DNA of 64,000 bases from Arion vulgaris (GCA_020796225.1 CM036753.1:4152001-4216000), one strand, 5' to 3'. Counted from the stretch's first letter, positions 22,946 through 33,905 are shown. The notes: generated by a model from the letters alone, not told the origin. Numbers and translations are program-made.

Positions 22946-23226
22946 GGAGCAGTTACTTGAAAACACATCAGGTCATTGATCAAGCGGAGCAGTTACTTGA
23001 AAACACATCAGGTCATTGATCAAGCGGAACAGTTACTTGAAAACACATCAGGTCATTGATCAAGCGGAGCAGTTACTTGAAAATACATCAGGTCATTGAT
23101 CAAGCGGAGCAGTTACTTGAAAACACATCAGGTCAAGCGGAGCAGTTACTTGAAAACACATCAGGTCAAGCGGAGCAGTTACTTGAAAACACATCAGGTC
23201 AAGCGGAGCAGTTACTTGAAAACTTA
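22938..23226. repeat. 40-bp and 33-bp repeats at a LINE breakpoint
   Basis: The first five units are 40 bp (caggtcattgatcaagcgga gcagttacttgaaaacacat). The last units are 33 bp and lack attgatc. The 33-bp form clearly derives from one deletion that then spread. The array starts exactly where the LINE fragment ends. Confidence 0.9.
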
Positions 23227-23343
23227 GTAGCACTACTTGTGAAAGGGAAAAATACATTTTAAATTCAGATTAAAATGTTTTTCAATATCAAAACATAATA
23301 GGCAAATATAGTTTGTATCCTCACTGCATGTTAATTAAATGTC

Positions 23344-23590
23344 ATTGTCTGTGGCTGAGTGGTTAAGCCCTTTGCCTTGCGAGTCGAAGGTCGTGGGTTC
23401 GAATCCGGACGACGGCCTTCTGTTCCCGAGTGCAGTTTTTCCAGAGACCCCTAGGATTGTTGCTGGAGCTACGGAGTTCGTGCTTAGTGCAATACTCTCG
23501 GCAGGTGGCGTGCCATTTCTGCGGAGAGGGACCGGCCATATGGGGTAAAACCCGGTGCAATGAAGTCAATCCTTTGACTTTAAACCTTTT
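23344..23590 (+). mobile_element. SINE family A, best-preserved copy
   Basis: The head is gtctgtggctgagtggttaa (A-box side) and gtcgtgggttcgaatccgg (B-box GGTTCGAATCC). A body of about 150 bp follows (gttgctggagctacggagtt, gtgccatttctgcggagagg). The 3' end is gtgcaatgaagtcaatcctt then tgactttaaa. It is the reference for all A copies: 3297, 9702, 19836, 28545, 55812 and 63540. Confidence 0.92.
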
Positions 23591-23715
23591 AAACTTATAA
23601 AATAAGTAAAAATATGCCACTGTGAATGAGGGTAATACGGAAAAAACACAAGTTAGGGGTGTTGTCACCCACAATAAGTAAATAATTTATGATTACGGAT
23701 ATCTTATTTACATAT

Positions 23716-23828
23716 TTTTCTATCATGCAAACATTTTTCTATCATGCAAACATTTTTCTATCATGCAAACATTTTTCTATCATGCAAACATTTTTCTATC
23801 ATGCAAACATTTTTCTATCATGCAAACA
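23716..23828. repeat. 19-bp tandem repeat, six copies
   Basis: Perfect units of catttttctatcatgcaaa. Their uniformity suggests recent expansion. Confidence 0.95.
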
Positions 23829-24054
23829 GCAATTTCTTCTGAAAGTTATCACTAAACTATAACGTTTATATATATATATATATATATAAATATTCATCTC
23901 GTACCGTTATGTTACATAGGGTTGGCAAGTAATTTCTCCATACCGTTCTATTCTAGATAACTAGCTCAATCTCCTCCATGGAATAGAGACCAATATTTCT
24001 TCCCTTTCTCAGCAAAGTTCGTTACAGGGTTTCCCTATTGCGTCCTCTCTTTCT

Positions 24055-24310
24055 TGAACCCTTTGCCTCCACTTCAATGTCTGCTTTGATATTCTTTATT
24101 CATGTCGTCTCAAGGTATGCCCAACATATCTTTATCTTCTCATTCTTATAACTAGATGTTACTAGTGGTTGACCAGACATTTCTCTTATTTCATCACTTT
24201 TTCTGAATTGGTCACATTTTATGCTCATTATTTTTCGCAGACATCTATTTTCAAATACGTTCAACTGACTTTCTATGTCATTAGTAATTTTCCCAACTTT
24301 CGCTGGCATA
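24055..24310 (-). mobile_element. LINE C-terminal fragment
   Basis: The minus-strand frame reads LNVFENRCLRKIMSIK, then EIREMSGQP. This matches the F-E-x-R-C-L-R-R-I motif near the end of RTE/CR1-type LINE proteins, but is a different family from the LRRMLG copies. Confidence 0.75.
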
Positions 24311-24414
24311 TGTTAAGACTGATACAATATTGGAATTGAAAATTAGTAATTTAGTTTTCTGTAATATAATTCAATTGAATGTTAAGCTATAAAAATAATG
24401 AAATATAAAAAGTT

Positions 24415-24540
24415 TAAAACTGTAATATAATATAATATAAAACGTTAAAGCTATAATATAATGTAATATAAAACGTTTAAAGCTGTAATATAATGTAATA
24501 TAAAACATTTAAAGCTGTAATATAATGTAATATAAAACGT
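24415..24540. repeat. 32-bp AT-rich tandem repeat, four copies
   Basis: The unit taatataatgtaatataaaa followed by cgtttaaagctg repeats just before exon 3, starting about 170 bp upstream of the acceptor. Confidence 0.88.
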
Positions 24541-24587
24541 AGAATTACAAGAGCGTAATTTGTGTTTATTTACTTGATTCATGTTAG

Positions 24588-24661
24588 AAGGGATGCCCGA
24601 TGCGACTGATCAAGAGGAATTTGGCTCTACACTTGTCATGACCAACTCCCAAAACTATATG
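24588..24661 (+). CDS. Integrin alpha, exon 3 (start of blade 2)
   Basis: The acceptor is attcatgttag and the donor tatggtgaga. Two bases complete a Lys codon, then GMPDATDQEEFGSTLVM and TNSQNYM. E-F-G-S-T-L corresponds to the W/F-x-G-x-x-V strand that opens blade 2 in other alpha chains. It ends in phase 0. Confidence 0.8.
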
Positions 24662-24663
24662 GT

Positions 24664-25225
24664 GAGAGCACATTCCTATGTTTTAAAACAGGCATCACTG
24701 ATTATTTACAATTGTGTGCATATTTGTTTTTACATATTTGTATGTGTGTGTTTGTGCATGCTCGTGCTCACTGGTTATAAAACAGGTATGGTAAATGTAC
24801 ATATGTATGATATTTGTATATAATGTGTTATGTAGAAAATAGCAAATGAGTTCGATATTGTGCTATGCTATATGTGTCACGGTGTTATGCAAAAATAAAA
24901 AACTCCAATTACGTTGTTCTACAAATCCCAAAAACAGACTAGAGCGACTTTTCGATTAAAACTCCTTTGTCGTGTAAAGGATATAGGATAACAAGGCACG
25001 CAAAACGATGAACCTATATAGACCACAGCATAAGATATACATGGAGAATAAAGATGCAAGAAATTATAAAATAGATGAGACTGCAGTAAAACTATTTGAT
25101 TGGCAATCGTACAAGAAATCATACACATTTTCAAAAAATCATACTAAATGACAACAATTAACATCAGCTTTTAATAACACTTAAAAGTTGAATTTTCCTT
25201 CCTTCTTTCTTTGTTTGAAATAGTG

Positions 25226-25281
<56 letters not shown>

Positions 25282-25850
25282 ATTATTATAGACATCGTAT
25301 CGTTTGTAGCTGACACAGAGATCCGTGTTGTTTACTTTATTTTGTAAACTGAATGGACCGGTTAGTTTTTTTCTCAGTATATCCTATTTGAGACATTCGT
25401 AAAGTTAGTTCATTGTTCAATTGAGGATCATCTTCATTGCACATCGGACATGTCCTAATTGTTCTGTTCAAGATGAAACCCAGCAGATGTTTCTCTCTGG
25501 AAAAGACGTTTACCTTGTTCAACACAAATTATGAAGATAAGATATCTGCTCGACATTATATCACTTCGTTCGGGTAATTAAATCAAACAAACCAAGTATG
25601 TATACGGGTTTATATGGATCACAGGCACCCACTGTACAAGATCTAAGAATACTAGGACGATTAACGGCACTAGAATCAAGCTAGGCATGTCCTGGCTAGC
25701 CCAACCTCAGAGAACAATTGACCAGGTGACCACAGTTGCAACTATGCCGAACATTGTGTCCGGCCATATAATATTTAATGGCATGAGAAGAATCAAAATC
25801 ACAGGTGAAACATGAGATTAAGAAAGGGAGCCAGCGCTGAATAGGACATA
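24664..25850. other. Start of intron 3, no supported gene
   Basis: AT-rich sequence with (TA)n at 25228-25275. The minus-strand frame 25337-25525 has a C-P-M-C pair after FILNRTIRT, perhaps a decayed transposon zinc finger, but I cannot assign it. 25560-25850 is unrecognised. Confidence 0.4.
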
Positions 25851-25851
25851 C

Positions 25852-26345
25852 ATTGCAAAGATAAGACATACATTGCAAAGATAAGACATACATTACAAAG
25901 ATAAGACATACATTACAGAGATAAGATATACATTACAAAGATAAGACATACATTACAAAGATAAGATATACATTACAAAGATAAGATATACATTACAAAG
26001 ATAAGATATACATTACAAAGATAAGATATACATTACAAAGATAAGACATTCATTACAAAGATAATACATTCATTACAAAGATAATACATTCATTACAAAG
26101 ATAAGACATACATTACAAAGATAAGATATACATTACAAAGATAAGACATACATTACAAAGATAAGACATTCATTACAAAGATAAGACATACATTACAAAG
26201 ATAGGACATACATTACAAAGATAAGATATACATTACAAAGATAAGATATACATTACAAAGATAAGATATACATTACAAAGATAAGACATTCATTACAAAG
26301 ATAAGACATTCATTACAAAGATAAGACATTCATTACAAAGATAAA
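25852..26345. repeat. 20-bp minisatellite, about 25 copies, no indels
   Basis: Unit cattacaaagataagacata, about 25 copies with a strict 20-bp period. Variants are point changes only (gatata, gacatt, aatacatt). Neighbouring units share variants in short runs, which suggests repeated block duplication. Confidence 0.96.
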
Positions 26346-27500
26346 CAAATATATACTAGATAAGGTATTGTTAGAACCCACAAGAAAAGTTCAGCTGAAA
26401 AGGTGAAAAACACATTTAAAACAGATTTGGAAATGGCTATCAGTGATTTAAAAGACATTGAAAAACAGAGCTGAAATCATATCACAAGATGGGGTCAAAG
26501 GCGCATAGGGACAACGTCGCGCCAGGATTAGTAAGCTGGCACTAATCAAGATCCTACTTCTCCTCCACGTGGTGACCCTGGTAACAGACAACCAAACTTG
26601 TCTGAGTAAGCGGGTAGAGATCGAGGGAGAGCTACTCTTGTTTAAGTAGTGATGCAGATGTAGTCACGTTAGATGAGATCCGCTCGCAACACCGACGAGC
26701 GGAATCCTAGAGTGACTATTAATGCACATCACTTCCGACCGATGGGAAAAGCTGAACGGATAAACATAAAGGGATGAGGGCTGCGTCCATAGAAGAGACG
26801 TGGGCTCACATGGAGCAAAACTTGGGTCCGAGATGAGTTGCATGTTGGCCCACATAGAGCGAAACTCGGAGCCCTGAGGTGTTGGCCCGAGGTGAGCTTC
26901 GTGTGTCTGGATAGGCTAGAGGCATGGTGAATGTGTGCACAGTGAGAACCAATAGACAAGGTGGGCAGGCACCAAAACAGAGCAAACACGCATGCGGACG
27001 ATGCACGGGTGGGCCCAACGGTTGGGCAGACGTGCACAGCGCTGATGGTGGAGCGATGAGGCGGTTTGGCAGGCGTAGGGGTGAGAAGACCACCCAAATG
27101 TGCAGAAAAACTGGAAAGCCCAGAAGAGGCATGAATCCAGTGCGCGTTTCCGCTAGCAGGGGACTACTACTGCATTGTAGTATGATTGGGGACAATCAAA
27201 GTCTTTCGAAGTAAACCGTAAAAAAATAAAACTGGACGTCAGACAAACCAAGTAATCCAAAAACAACTGGTAACCTTTATAGATGACGTTCAACAACCTG
27301 GGAGGGTAGGTCGTCTAAGGGTCGCTACCCTAAAAGAAAATAACAACCTGCTGCTTTGCAGGTCGGCTGGGAACAGTCAAAGGCTAAATTAGAACGAATC
27401 CAGTAATCGCTGGTTGAAATCGGACACATCGCCGAAGGACAAGCACTAGAGCTCCAAATGGTACTTAAGATGTGACGTAAAAATACGGTCTTGGCAAAGG
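26346..27500. other. GC-richer block of unknown origin
   Basis: From about 26500 to 27480 the DNA is clearly richer in G and C than its surroundings. Both strands hold overlapping frames of about 100-130 codons (26729-27195 minus; 26924-27214 plus), none with a known domain. It may be the 5' untranslated part of a transposon. A strand-specific gene is not supported. Confidence 0.4.
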
Positions 27501-27872
27501 CTGTTTATATATCACAATAAGAATAATCAAAACAGACGGAAAAAAAGAACGATAGAGAGAGATATCACAAGATATAAATAAATTAAGAATATTTGTTGAA
27601 GACATGTCATCCAGAGTCATCTGAAAGTTTTATTTATTTATTATTAATTTTATTATATTATTTTATATCAAAATGTTGATTATATTTTGTGGAAATTTGA
27701 AGATGGATAGAGGAGAAAGTCTTCAATTTCTCCACGATCGTCTCTTGAGCTTTCTCTGAAACTGATGTTGAATACTAGAGTATACCATTTTAAAAAGTTT
27801 AGAATCCAACATTATACTAGGACTGGATGCCTGGACGGTATGCTGATTATCTTATCGAATGAAGATTTATGC

Positions 27873-28165
27873 TGATCTTGGTGTAGACCTGAGAATGACT
27901 TTGGTCTTGATCTGGGTGTAGACCTGAGGACTTTTTGTGTTGATCTGGGTGTAGACATGAGAAGGACGTTTGTGTTGATCTGTGTGTAGTCCTGAGTAGA
28001 ATGTCGTGCTGATCTGTGTGTATTCCTGAGTAGGATGCTGTCCTTATCTGGGTGTAGTCCTGAGTAGGATGTCCTTATCTGGGTGTAGACATGAGGACTT
28101 TTGGTGTTGATCTGGGTGTAGATCCGAGAATGACTTTTGTGTTGATCTGGGCTTAGATCTGAGAA
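27873..28165. repeat. Degenerate repeat, unit about 35-40 bp
   Basis: The core gttgatctgggtgtagacct followed by gagaatgacttttgt repeats about eight times with differing lengths, starting about 470 bp and ending about 180 bp before exon 4. Confidence 0.8.
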
Positions 28166-28345
28166 TGACTTTTGTGCTGATCGGGTTTGTGGTGTGTGTG
28201 TGTGGTTCTCTGTTGTCGTTGATGTTTAGTTTTTGAAGTCGTATTATTATGTTTGCTACTGGCGTGTAACGGTATTCTTGGCGTACTCATGGGCGTAGTC
28301 CATAATAATGAGTAGTATTATTTTTCTGTTCACATTTTATCCTAG

Positions 28346-28432
28346 GTCTGCAGCCCAAATTGGAAAGATACATCTGCGTATCAATTCACATTTCTTATTG
28401 GCAGATGTACTTTAGCCAGTATGGAAGACGAA
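28346..28432 (+). CDS. Integrin alpha, exon 4 (blade 2, GRC motif)
   Basis: The acceptor is cattttatcctag and the donor gacgaagtgagt. In phase 0 it reads VCSPNWKDTSAYQF, then TFLIGRCTLASMEDE. V-C-(A/S)-P-x-W followed by G-R-C is a standard alpha-chain signature; the two cysteines should form the second disulfide. It ends in phase 0. A damaged duplicate of its 3' part lies at about 29855. Confidence 0.88.
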
Positions 28433-28608
28433 GTGAGTATACATGTTACTTCTATGTTCAGTTTATTGTCATTATTCAAATATAGCAATTCGAAATTATT
28501 ACTGCTGTTTTAAAGTATAGTAGAGATTCAACTTACAAACTTGTGTTTATCATTTGTTCTGAAGGTTGTGGATTCGAATCTGGATCGTGTCTTTCAGTTC
28601 ACATGTGC

Positions 28609-28877
28609 GCCTGTGTATTGGCAGGGCCAGCAAAGGAAGCAAAGAATAGTACCACTGCGATCTATAATGCATGTCGTAAGAGACGATTGATGAAGGACCT
28701 AGGAAGCTACTCTAGTAAATAAAAAGCGTCCCAGAAATCGAATGTCCTGGCCTACTAGTAGGCGCATAACTGGAACAATGTAAATCGCTCTAAGGCCCAG
28801 ATCACATACAGATCTCATTTAAATCGCATAGGGTTTTTAACAAGTGGTCAATATGGAGCACTCCAAGAAGAAGAAGA
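28609..28877 (+). mobile_element. SINE family C, nested insertion with 13-bp target duplication
   Basis: The 269-bp insert splits SINE A and is flanked by agttcacatgtgc at 28596-28608 and again at 28878-28890. It contains ggaagcaaagaatagtacca and gcatgtcgtaagagacgatt and ends in (AAG)n, a simple 3' tail. The perfect duplication shows the exact insertion and a retroposition mechanism. A second copy is at 35690-35935. Confidence 0.9.
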
Positions 28878-28885
28878 AGTTCACA

Positions 28886-29850
28886 TGTGCATTTCTCTGG
28901 AGATTCCTAGAATTGTTGTTGTAGCTATGAGGAGGTGGATTGCCATTTTTCTGGAGATTCCTAGAATTGTTGCTGTAGCTATGAGGAGGTGTATTGCCAT
29001 TTCTCTGGAGATTCCTAGAATTGTTGTTGTAGCTATGAGGAGGTGGATTGCCATTTTTCTGGAGATTCCTAGAATTGTTGCTGTAGCTATGAGGAGGTGT
29101 ATTGTCATTTCTCTGGAGATTCCTAGAATTGTTGCTGTAGCTATGAGGAGGTGGATTGCCATTTCTCTGGAGATTCCTAGAATTGTTGTTGTAGCTATGA
29201 GGAGGTGTATTGCCATTTCTCTGGAGATTCCTAGAATTGTTGCTGTAGCTATGAGGAGGTGTATTGCCATTTCTCTGGAGATTCCTAGAATTGTTGTTGT
29301 AGCTATGAGGAGGTGTATTGCCATTTCTCTGGAGATTCCTAGAATTGTTGCTGTAGCTATGAGGAGGTGTATTGCCATTTCTCTGGAGATTCCTAGAATT
29401 GTTGTTGTAGCTATGAGGAGGTGTATTGCCATTTCTCTGGAGATTCCTAGAATTGTTGCTGTAGCTATGAGGAGGTGTATTGCCATTTCTCTGGAGATTC
29501 CTAGAATTGTTGTTGTAGCTATGAGGAGGTGTATTGCCATTTCTCTGGAGATTCCTAGAATTGTTGCTGTAGCTATGAGGAGGTGTATTGCCATTTCTCT
29601 GGAGATTCCTAGAATTGTTGCTGTAGCTATGAGGAGGTGTATTGCCATTTCTCTGGAGATTCCTAGAATTGTTGTTGTAGCTATGAGGAGGTGTATTGCC
29701 ATTTCTCTGGAGATTCCTAGAATTGTTGTTGTAGCTATGAGGAGGTGTATTGCCATTTCTCTGGAGATTCCTAGAATTGTTGTTGTAGCTATGAGAGTGT
29801 ATTGCCATTTCTCTGGAGATTCCTAGATTGTCTGTAGCTATGAAGATTGC
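28886..29850. repeat. 54-bp minisatellite, about 18 copies, with alternating subtypes
   Basis: The 54-bp unit (tctctggagattcctagaat, then tgttgttgtagctatgagga, then ggtgtattgccatt) corresponds to the SINE A body ccagagacccctaggattgt...ggagctacgg with an internal deletion. Two forms, gttgttgta and gttgctgta, alternate over most of the array, so the real repeat in the middle is a 108-bp dimer. Open frames on both strands (up to 339 codons) follow from the 18-codon period and are not genes. Confidence 0.93.
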
Positions 29851-29854
29851 GTTC

Positions 29855-30190
29855 ATTCACATTTCTTATTGGAAGTATTCCTATGAACTAGTATCATGTA
29901 CTTCTATGTTCAGTTTATTGTCATTATTCTATGAGCAATTCCAAATTATTACTGCTGTTTAAAGTATAGAGGAGTTGACAAAACTTGTGCTTTATCATTT
30001 GTTCTGAAGGGATTCTAGAATTGTGTGTCTTTAGCTATGTGCGCTGTGTATTGGCGGCCCAGCAAGGAGAATTCCTAATTGATCTATAGGCATGTGAGAG
30101 ACGTTGTGAATGACCACTCTCTGTAAATAATCCCAGAAATCGATGTTGACCCTATAGTAGGGCATTGGAACAATTTCTCTGGAGTTTCCT
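29855..30190 (+). repeat. Corrupted duplicate of the exon-4 flank
   Basis: This stretch follows 28386-28830 in order: the end of exon 4 (cattcacatttcttattgg), its intron flank (acttctatgttcagtttatt gtcattatt), the SINE A head (tttgttctgaagg) and the SINE C body (gtgtattggcggcccagcaa). It has many small deletions. The pattern fits an unpolished read mis-joined into the assembly, or an old local duplication. Confidence 0.75.
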
Positions 30191-30360
30191 AGAATTAATT
30201 GCTGTAGCTATGGAGTGAGGAGAGTTCCATTTCTCTGGAGATTCCTAGAATTGTTGCTGTAGCTATGAGGAGGTGGATTGCCATTTTTACTGAGAAGTTT
30301 GGAGCCATAACGGAAAATATCATGCAATGAAGCCAATAAATCGTCTTTAAAACCTTTCAT

Positions 30361-31479
30361 TTTAGTAAGAGATATTATTTTCAAGTATCTGTTTTAAAGT
30401 ATAAGAAGCAGACGTTTTATTTCATTACCTGTTTTAAATTTACGGAATATAGAGTTTCATTTCATTACCTGTTTTAAAGTTTATTAAGGAGGCTAGATGA
30501 CATTAATAGTGTTAAAATGTAGGAAAGTGTGTTTTTTTTTCATTTTATAGGTGTTAAAATGTATGTCTATAGTTTCCAACTAGTGTCATTGCTGCCGACG
30601 TAGGAGAGTATATATCTCTCTACAGCTCCCTCTCTCTCTCTCAATTCTGACGTTGATCCCTAGTGGAACCATGATATTAAACCATCCATTATCTTCTCCA
30701 TCTGCCTACCAGGATCTTTTCTTCCTTTACTTTACTTGTTGCTTCCAAATGTTTCAAACCTACTCTTTGTGTATGTTAAAATGAAGAAAATAAATTTTTT
30801 AATTGCAATATCATTTTACATTTTATGAAGGTAAGATGTTAAGGCGGAGACCGCCCCAGAACCAGGGTTGTTTTTATTAAAAGTAACAATTTGGTCACAT
30901 GTTGCAAAAGACATCGTTTAGTGTATGCATTGCAATTATTTATTTTTAAAATAATTACTTTTCTTGAAAACATAATGAAATCCCCCCACCCCTCCTTCCT
31001 TCATCAGGAAGTAGATTTCACTAACATAAGAAGTGCAAAGAATGCCAAACTTGCATATGATGTACATATCACTTATAATTATAGCGTGAACCTCCCAAAA
31101 ATGTCTAACCCAGTTGGTTTTGTAGGTATGGCTTTGCAATATAAACCTTTAAATAAAATAAAAATTCAAATTAGAACAGCAATATCTCTGCTTATATACA
31201 GTTTAGACAAAACGTGGAGGTTCATGCTATATTTATAGGTGATATGTATATCATATGCTAGTCTGGCATTCTTTGCACTTCTTATATTTGTGAAATCCAC
31301 TGGACGATGAAGGGAGGGTTTTACAATATACTTTCAAGAAAATTAAATATATTTAAAATAAATAATTACAATGCATACACTAAACGTTGTGTATCATCAG
31401 TAACAATGTATTTTGCAACATGTGGCCAAATTGTATGACAATATGTTTGTTAGTTTTTTCTGTTAATTTTATAAAAAAG
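30361..31479. other. No supported gene; short local repeats
   Basis: ttcattacctgttttaaa-type repeats occur at 30375-30480. At 30920-31050 and 31260-31390 there is an inverted pair: gaaatccccccacccctcct...aagtagatttcactaacata matches gtgaaatccactggacgatg read on the other strand, with similar flanks (acatcgtttagtgtatgcat / atgcatacactaaacg). The arms are about 150 bp or longer and a loop of about 200 bp separates them. No coding potential is recognised. Confidence 0.55.
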
Positions 31480-31990
31480 ACAACCATTGTTCTGGGTGAG
31501 TCTCTCGCCTTAAACAACTAAATACGGTACTGAATTGAACTGATAGGAAAACAAATATCAGAACATTAAGAGCATGCATATTTCCAGTGACAACATATGG
31601 GTGTGAAACATATATGTGTTTTTTAATATAAGTGTTACAGAAGAGTCCTCCATATATCATGGACAGAGAAGAGAACAAATACATCTATCCAGAACGAATT
31701 AAAATCAAAGAAAGCTTGCTGGTGCTACAAATGAGAATGAGAAACACAGTATTTTGGAGATATAAATAGAAACGAAGGGCTGGGAAGACGACCATCATGG
31801 AAGGAGGCATCCAGGCACAGAGGAGAATATGAAGGCCACGAAGAAGATGGATTCAGAATATAACGAATGGTTTGAGTATGACTGCTGCAAAGGAAGAACA
31901 TCTGGCCTATGAGAGAGAGAAATTCTGAAGGATTGTTAAGGTGGCAATAGCTCTGCTCATGAAAAGTTATTTGATGATGGTTGAAAGCGC
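31480..31990 (+). mobile_element. LINE 3' end, same family as 3705-4310
   Basis: Contains tatatcatggacagagaaga, atcaaagaaa and tttggagatataaa, ending aagttatttgatgatgg. It matches 3705-4310 and (reversed) 21778-22000. The sequence amplified as a 49-bp repeat in the 4.0 kb copy is single here. Confidence 0.78.
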
Positions 31991-32149
31991 TTGTAGTATT
32001 GAAGCAAGTAATTTAACTCATAGAAGCCTCAACTACGTTACTTGAATCACTCCCAGTTGTTGGGGAAGATATGTGTAAGAAAAAGATCAGAGTAAACATA
32101 GTGGCTCATTGTGATTTCGTTTACTTGGGCCGTTGTTGTATCTGATTCT

Positions 32150-32595
32150 CAGTCGATGCTTCACAGGATCCAAAAAGGCAGGTTTCGGTATAAGTGGATG
32201 CGTCTATAGAAGTGTGCAGCCTCCAGATGCTTACATGGATCTACTGTTCTGAGCACGCGAGTGTTTGCGACAAATTCGGAAGCGGACTGGCTTGCATCAA
32301 CAGCATAGATGTTTGGAGAGCTGAAGATGACTAAGGGAGATGATCTTCTGTCTCTTCACGACTGCCTGTTGGATGAGGACACTAAAATGGATATTGAATT
32401 CATCCAGCGATTTGAACAGTTTGGATGTACCCGTTGTACAAGTAGAACTGAATGCCTGAGAGACAAGGTGAGGAGCTTGAGGAGCAAGGTAGCCACGGGA
32501 ACCATCAGTATGCATACTCTTCGATATCTGGGAGACTGAGCACCTATGGGTCTGACTGGAGTGCAATGACGTCAGTTTTGTAACCAATAGCCAAT
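32150..32595 (+). mobile_element. Unknown interspersed repeat E, copy 1
   Basis: About 270 bp (32320-32595) match 56955-57240 on the other strand, ending in the same gcaatgacgtcagttt and ccaata. The open frame 32309-32539 reads LLDEDTKMDIEFIQRFEQFG, then C-x-x-C and ECL. The other copy keeps LLDEDTK, RFKQFG, a Cys pair and GCL, so the frame was probably coding. I recognise no family. Confidence 0.6.
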
Positions 32596-32817
32596 AACTA
32601 TTGATGAAAGTCTTGTCAAAGACAGTTTTATTTATGTCACAGCATCAGTTTATTAGCCTACTGCTTCAGTCTTTTCTTTGCTTACTCTTCAGCAAACATA
32701 GTTCTTATGTGTTGTACCTAATTGATCTTTTTGAGGTTCGTTTCCTACTGTTTAAGAAAGATAGTGCAGCACAAAGGATTATCTGCTGAAGGTCAGAATT
32801 CCTTGATTAAAATAAAT

Positions 32818-33058
32818 TGGTGATGTTTCAGCTCAATGTTGTTGATATAAAATAAATTCAGTATGTTAGCTCAATGTTGTTGATATAAAATATAAATCCG
32901 GTCGTATGTGTTTCAGCTCAATGTTGTTGATATAAAATCAATCTGGTCATGTTTCAGCTCAATATTGTTGATATAAAATCTAAATTGTCGTATGTTTCAG
33001 CTCAATGTGATATAATATAAACTGGTCGTATGTTTAGCTCAATTTGTTGATAAATTAG
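32818..33058. repeat. Degenerate tandem repeat, unit about 37 bp
   Basis: tttcagctcaatgttgttga followed by tataaaataaatctggtcgt repeats about six times, increasingly damaged to the right. Confidence 0.85.
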
Positions 33059-33109
33059 GAAATTTTCTTTATATCATTGTAAGGTTCTTTGTATATACTA
33101 ATCGTCCAC

Positions 33110-33905
33110 AAGTATCGTAACGCAAGAAAATGTAGTTGAACAAAGAGCAAAACAAAAGCGGATAGAGCACAAACTCAAGCACTCAGGATTATCACCGGAA
33201 CCATGAAATCGACACCTATCACGGAGATGAAAGAAAAATCTACTGGAGTACAGGCAATGGCATATAGAAGAGAAACCAAAATTATGATCCAGACGGAGAA
33301 ATACACCAGTATGCCCTTGCAGCCAATGAAATCAAGATTAAATTATATGTCACTTGGACGACTAAAAGTAGCAACTTCATCCATCTGGGAAAGCGGCTTA
33401 AACGACAGTACCAAGATGACCTGCAAGTGCACACAGCACCGCTGATACCTAATCTCTACCCTGCTCCCAGGGAACAAGTTAGTGATTCAGCAAAAATAGT
33501 CACATCAATTAGTGGACTCACAACTGAAGAGATGCACAATGACCTGCAAAAGAGAACAGCCACTATGTGCATGATCCAAGAAAAATACCCCAAACTATCA
33601 TGTATTCCTGCTTACACAGATGGATCTGCAACAGATGCAATTAAGAATGGAGGGGCTGATATATATATATTACGTATCCCAACAACCACACTGAGACAAG
33701 GTACATTTCTACTGGTAAATTTTGATCAAGCTACACAGCAGAAGCTCAAGCATTATTACACACCGCAATCATGATCAACAACACCAACTCTGACTGCCAA
33801 CAACTGGTATTTTTCACAGATGCCCTATCCGTTCTGCAAGCCCTCCAGAGTAAACTCCCAATCCTGAGAAATGAGCTCAGCAAGATTCCTGCCAACAAGA
33901 GAGTT
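33110..33905 (+). mobile_element. LINE 3' part with RNase H domain
   Basis: The frame starts in the linker after the reverse transcriptase (RIITGTMKSTPITEMKEK, a known motif in jockey/I-like elements). It continues to the RNase H domain: AYTDGSATDAIKNGGA (first catalytic Asp), then after a frameshift FFTDALSVLQALQSK and ANKRVTLQ. The domain breaks off at 33905, before the usual H-C-G-x-x-G-N-E box. Several frameshifts make it a dead copy. Confidence 0.85.

Larger units (their letters stand above)
28545..30360 (+). mobile_element. SINE family A swollen by insertion, array and duplication
   Basis: The head (gttctgaaggttgtggattc gaatctgg) is at 28555-28582. The 3' end (catgcaatgaagccaataaa, then tttaaaacctttc) is at about 30322-30357. 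Between them lie a nested SINE C (28609-28877), a 54-bp array made of SINE body (28886-29850) and a corrupted duplicate of upstream DNA (29855-30190). A 220-bp SINE has thus become 1.8 kb. Confidence 0.8.

Noticed and set aside
23344..23420. Functional tRNA gene
   Set aside because: A-box and B-box-like sequences are present, but the 3' half continues into the SINE body shared by seven copies.
25852..26345. Possible CRISPR array because of the regular 20-bp period
   Set aside because: There are no distinct spacers: the repeat is contiguous, and this is animal intron DNA.
26729..27214. Gene in the GC-richer block
   Set aside because: Overlapping frames on both strands, no domain, no start or splice context.
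28837..29856. Frames of 339, 291 and 313 codons on both strands
   Set aside because: Produced by the 54-bp array, which is SINE-derived.
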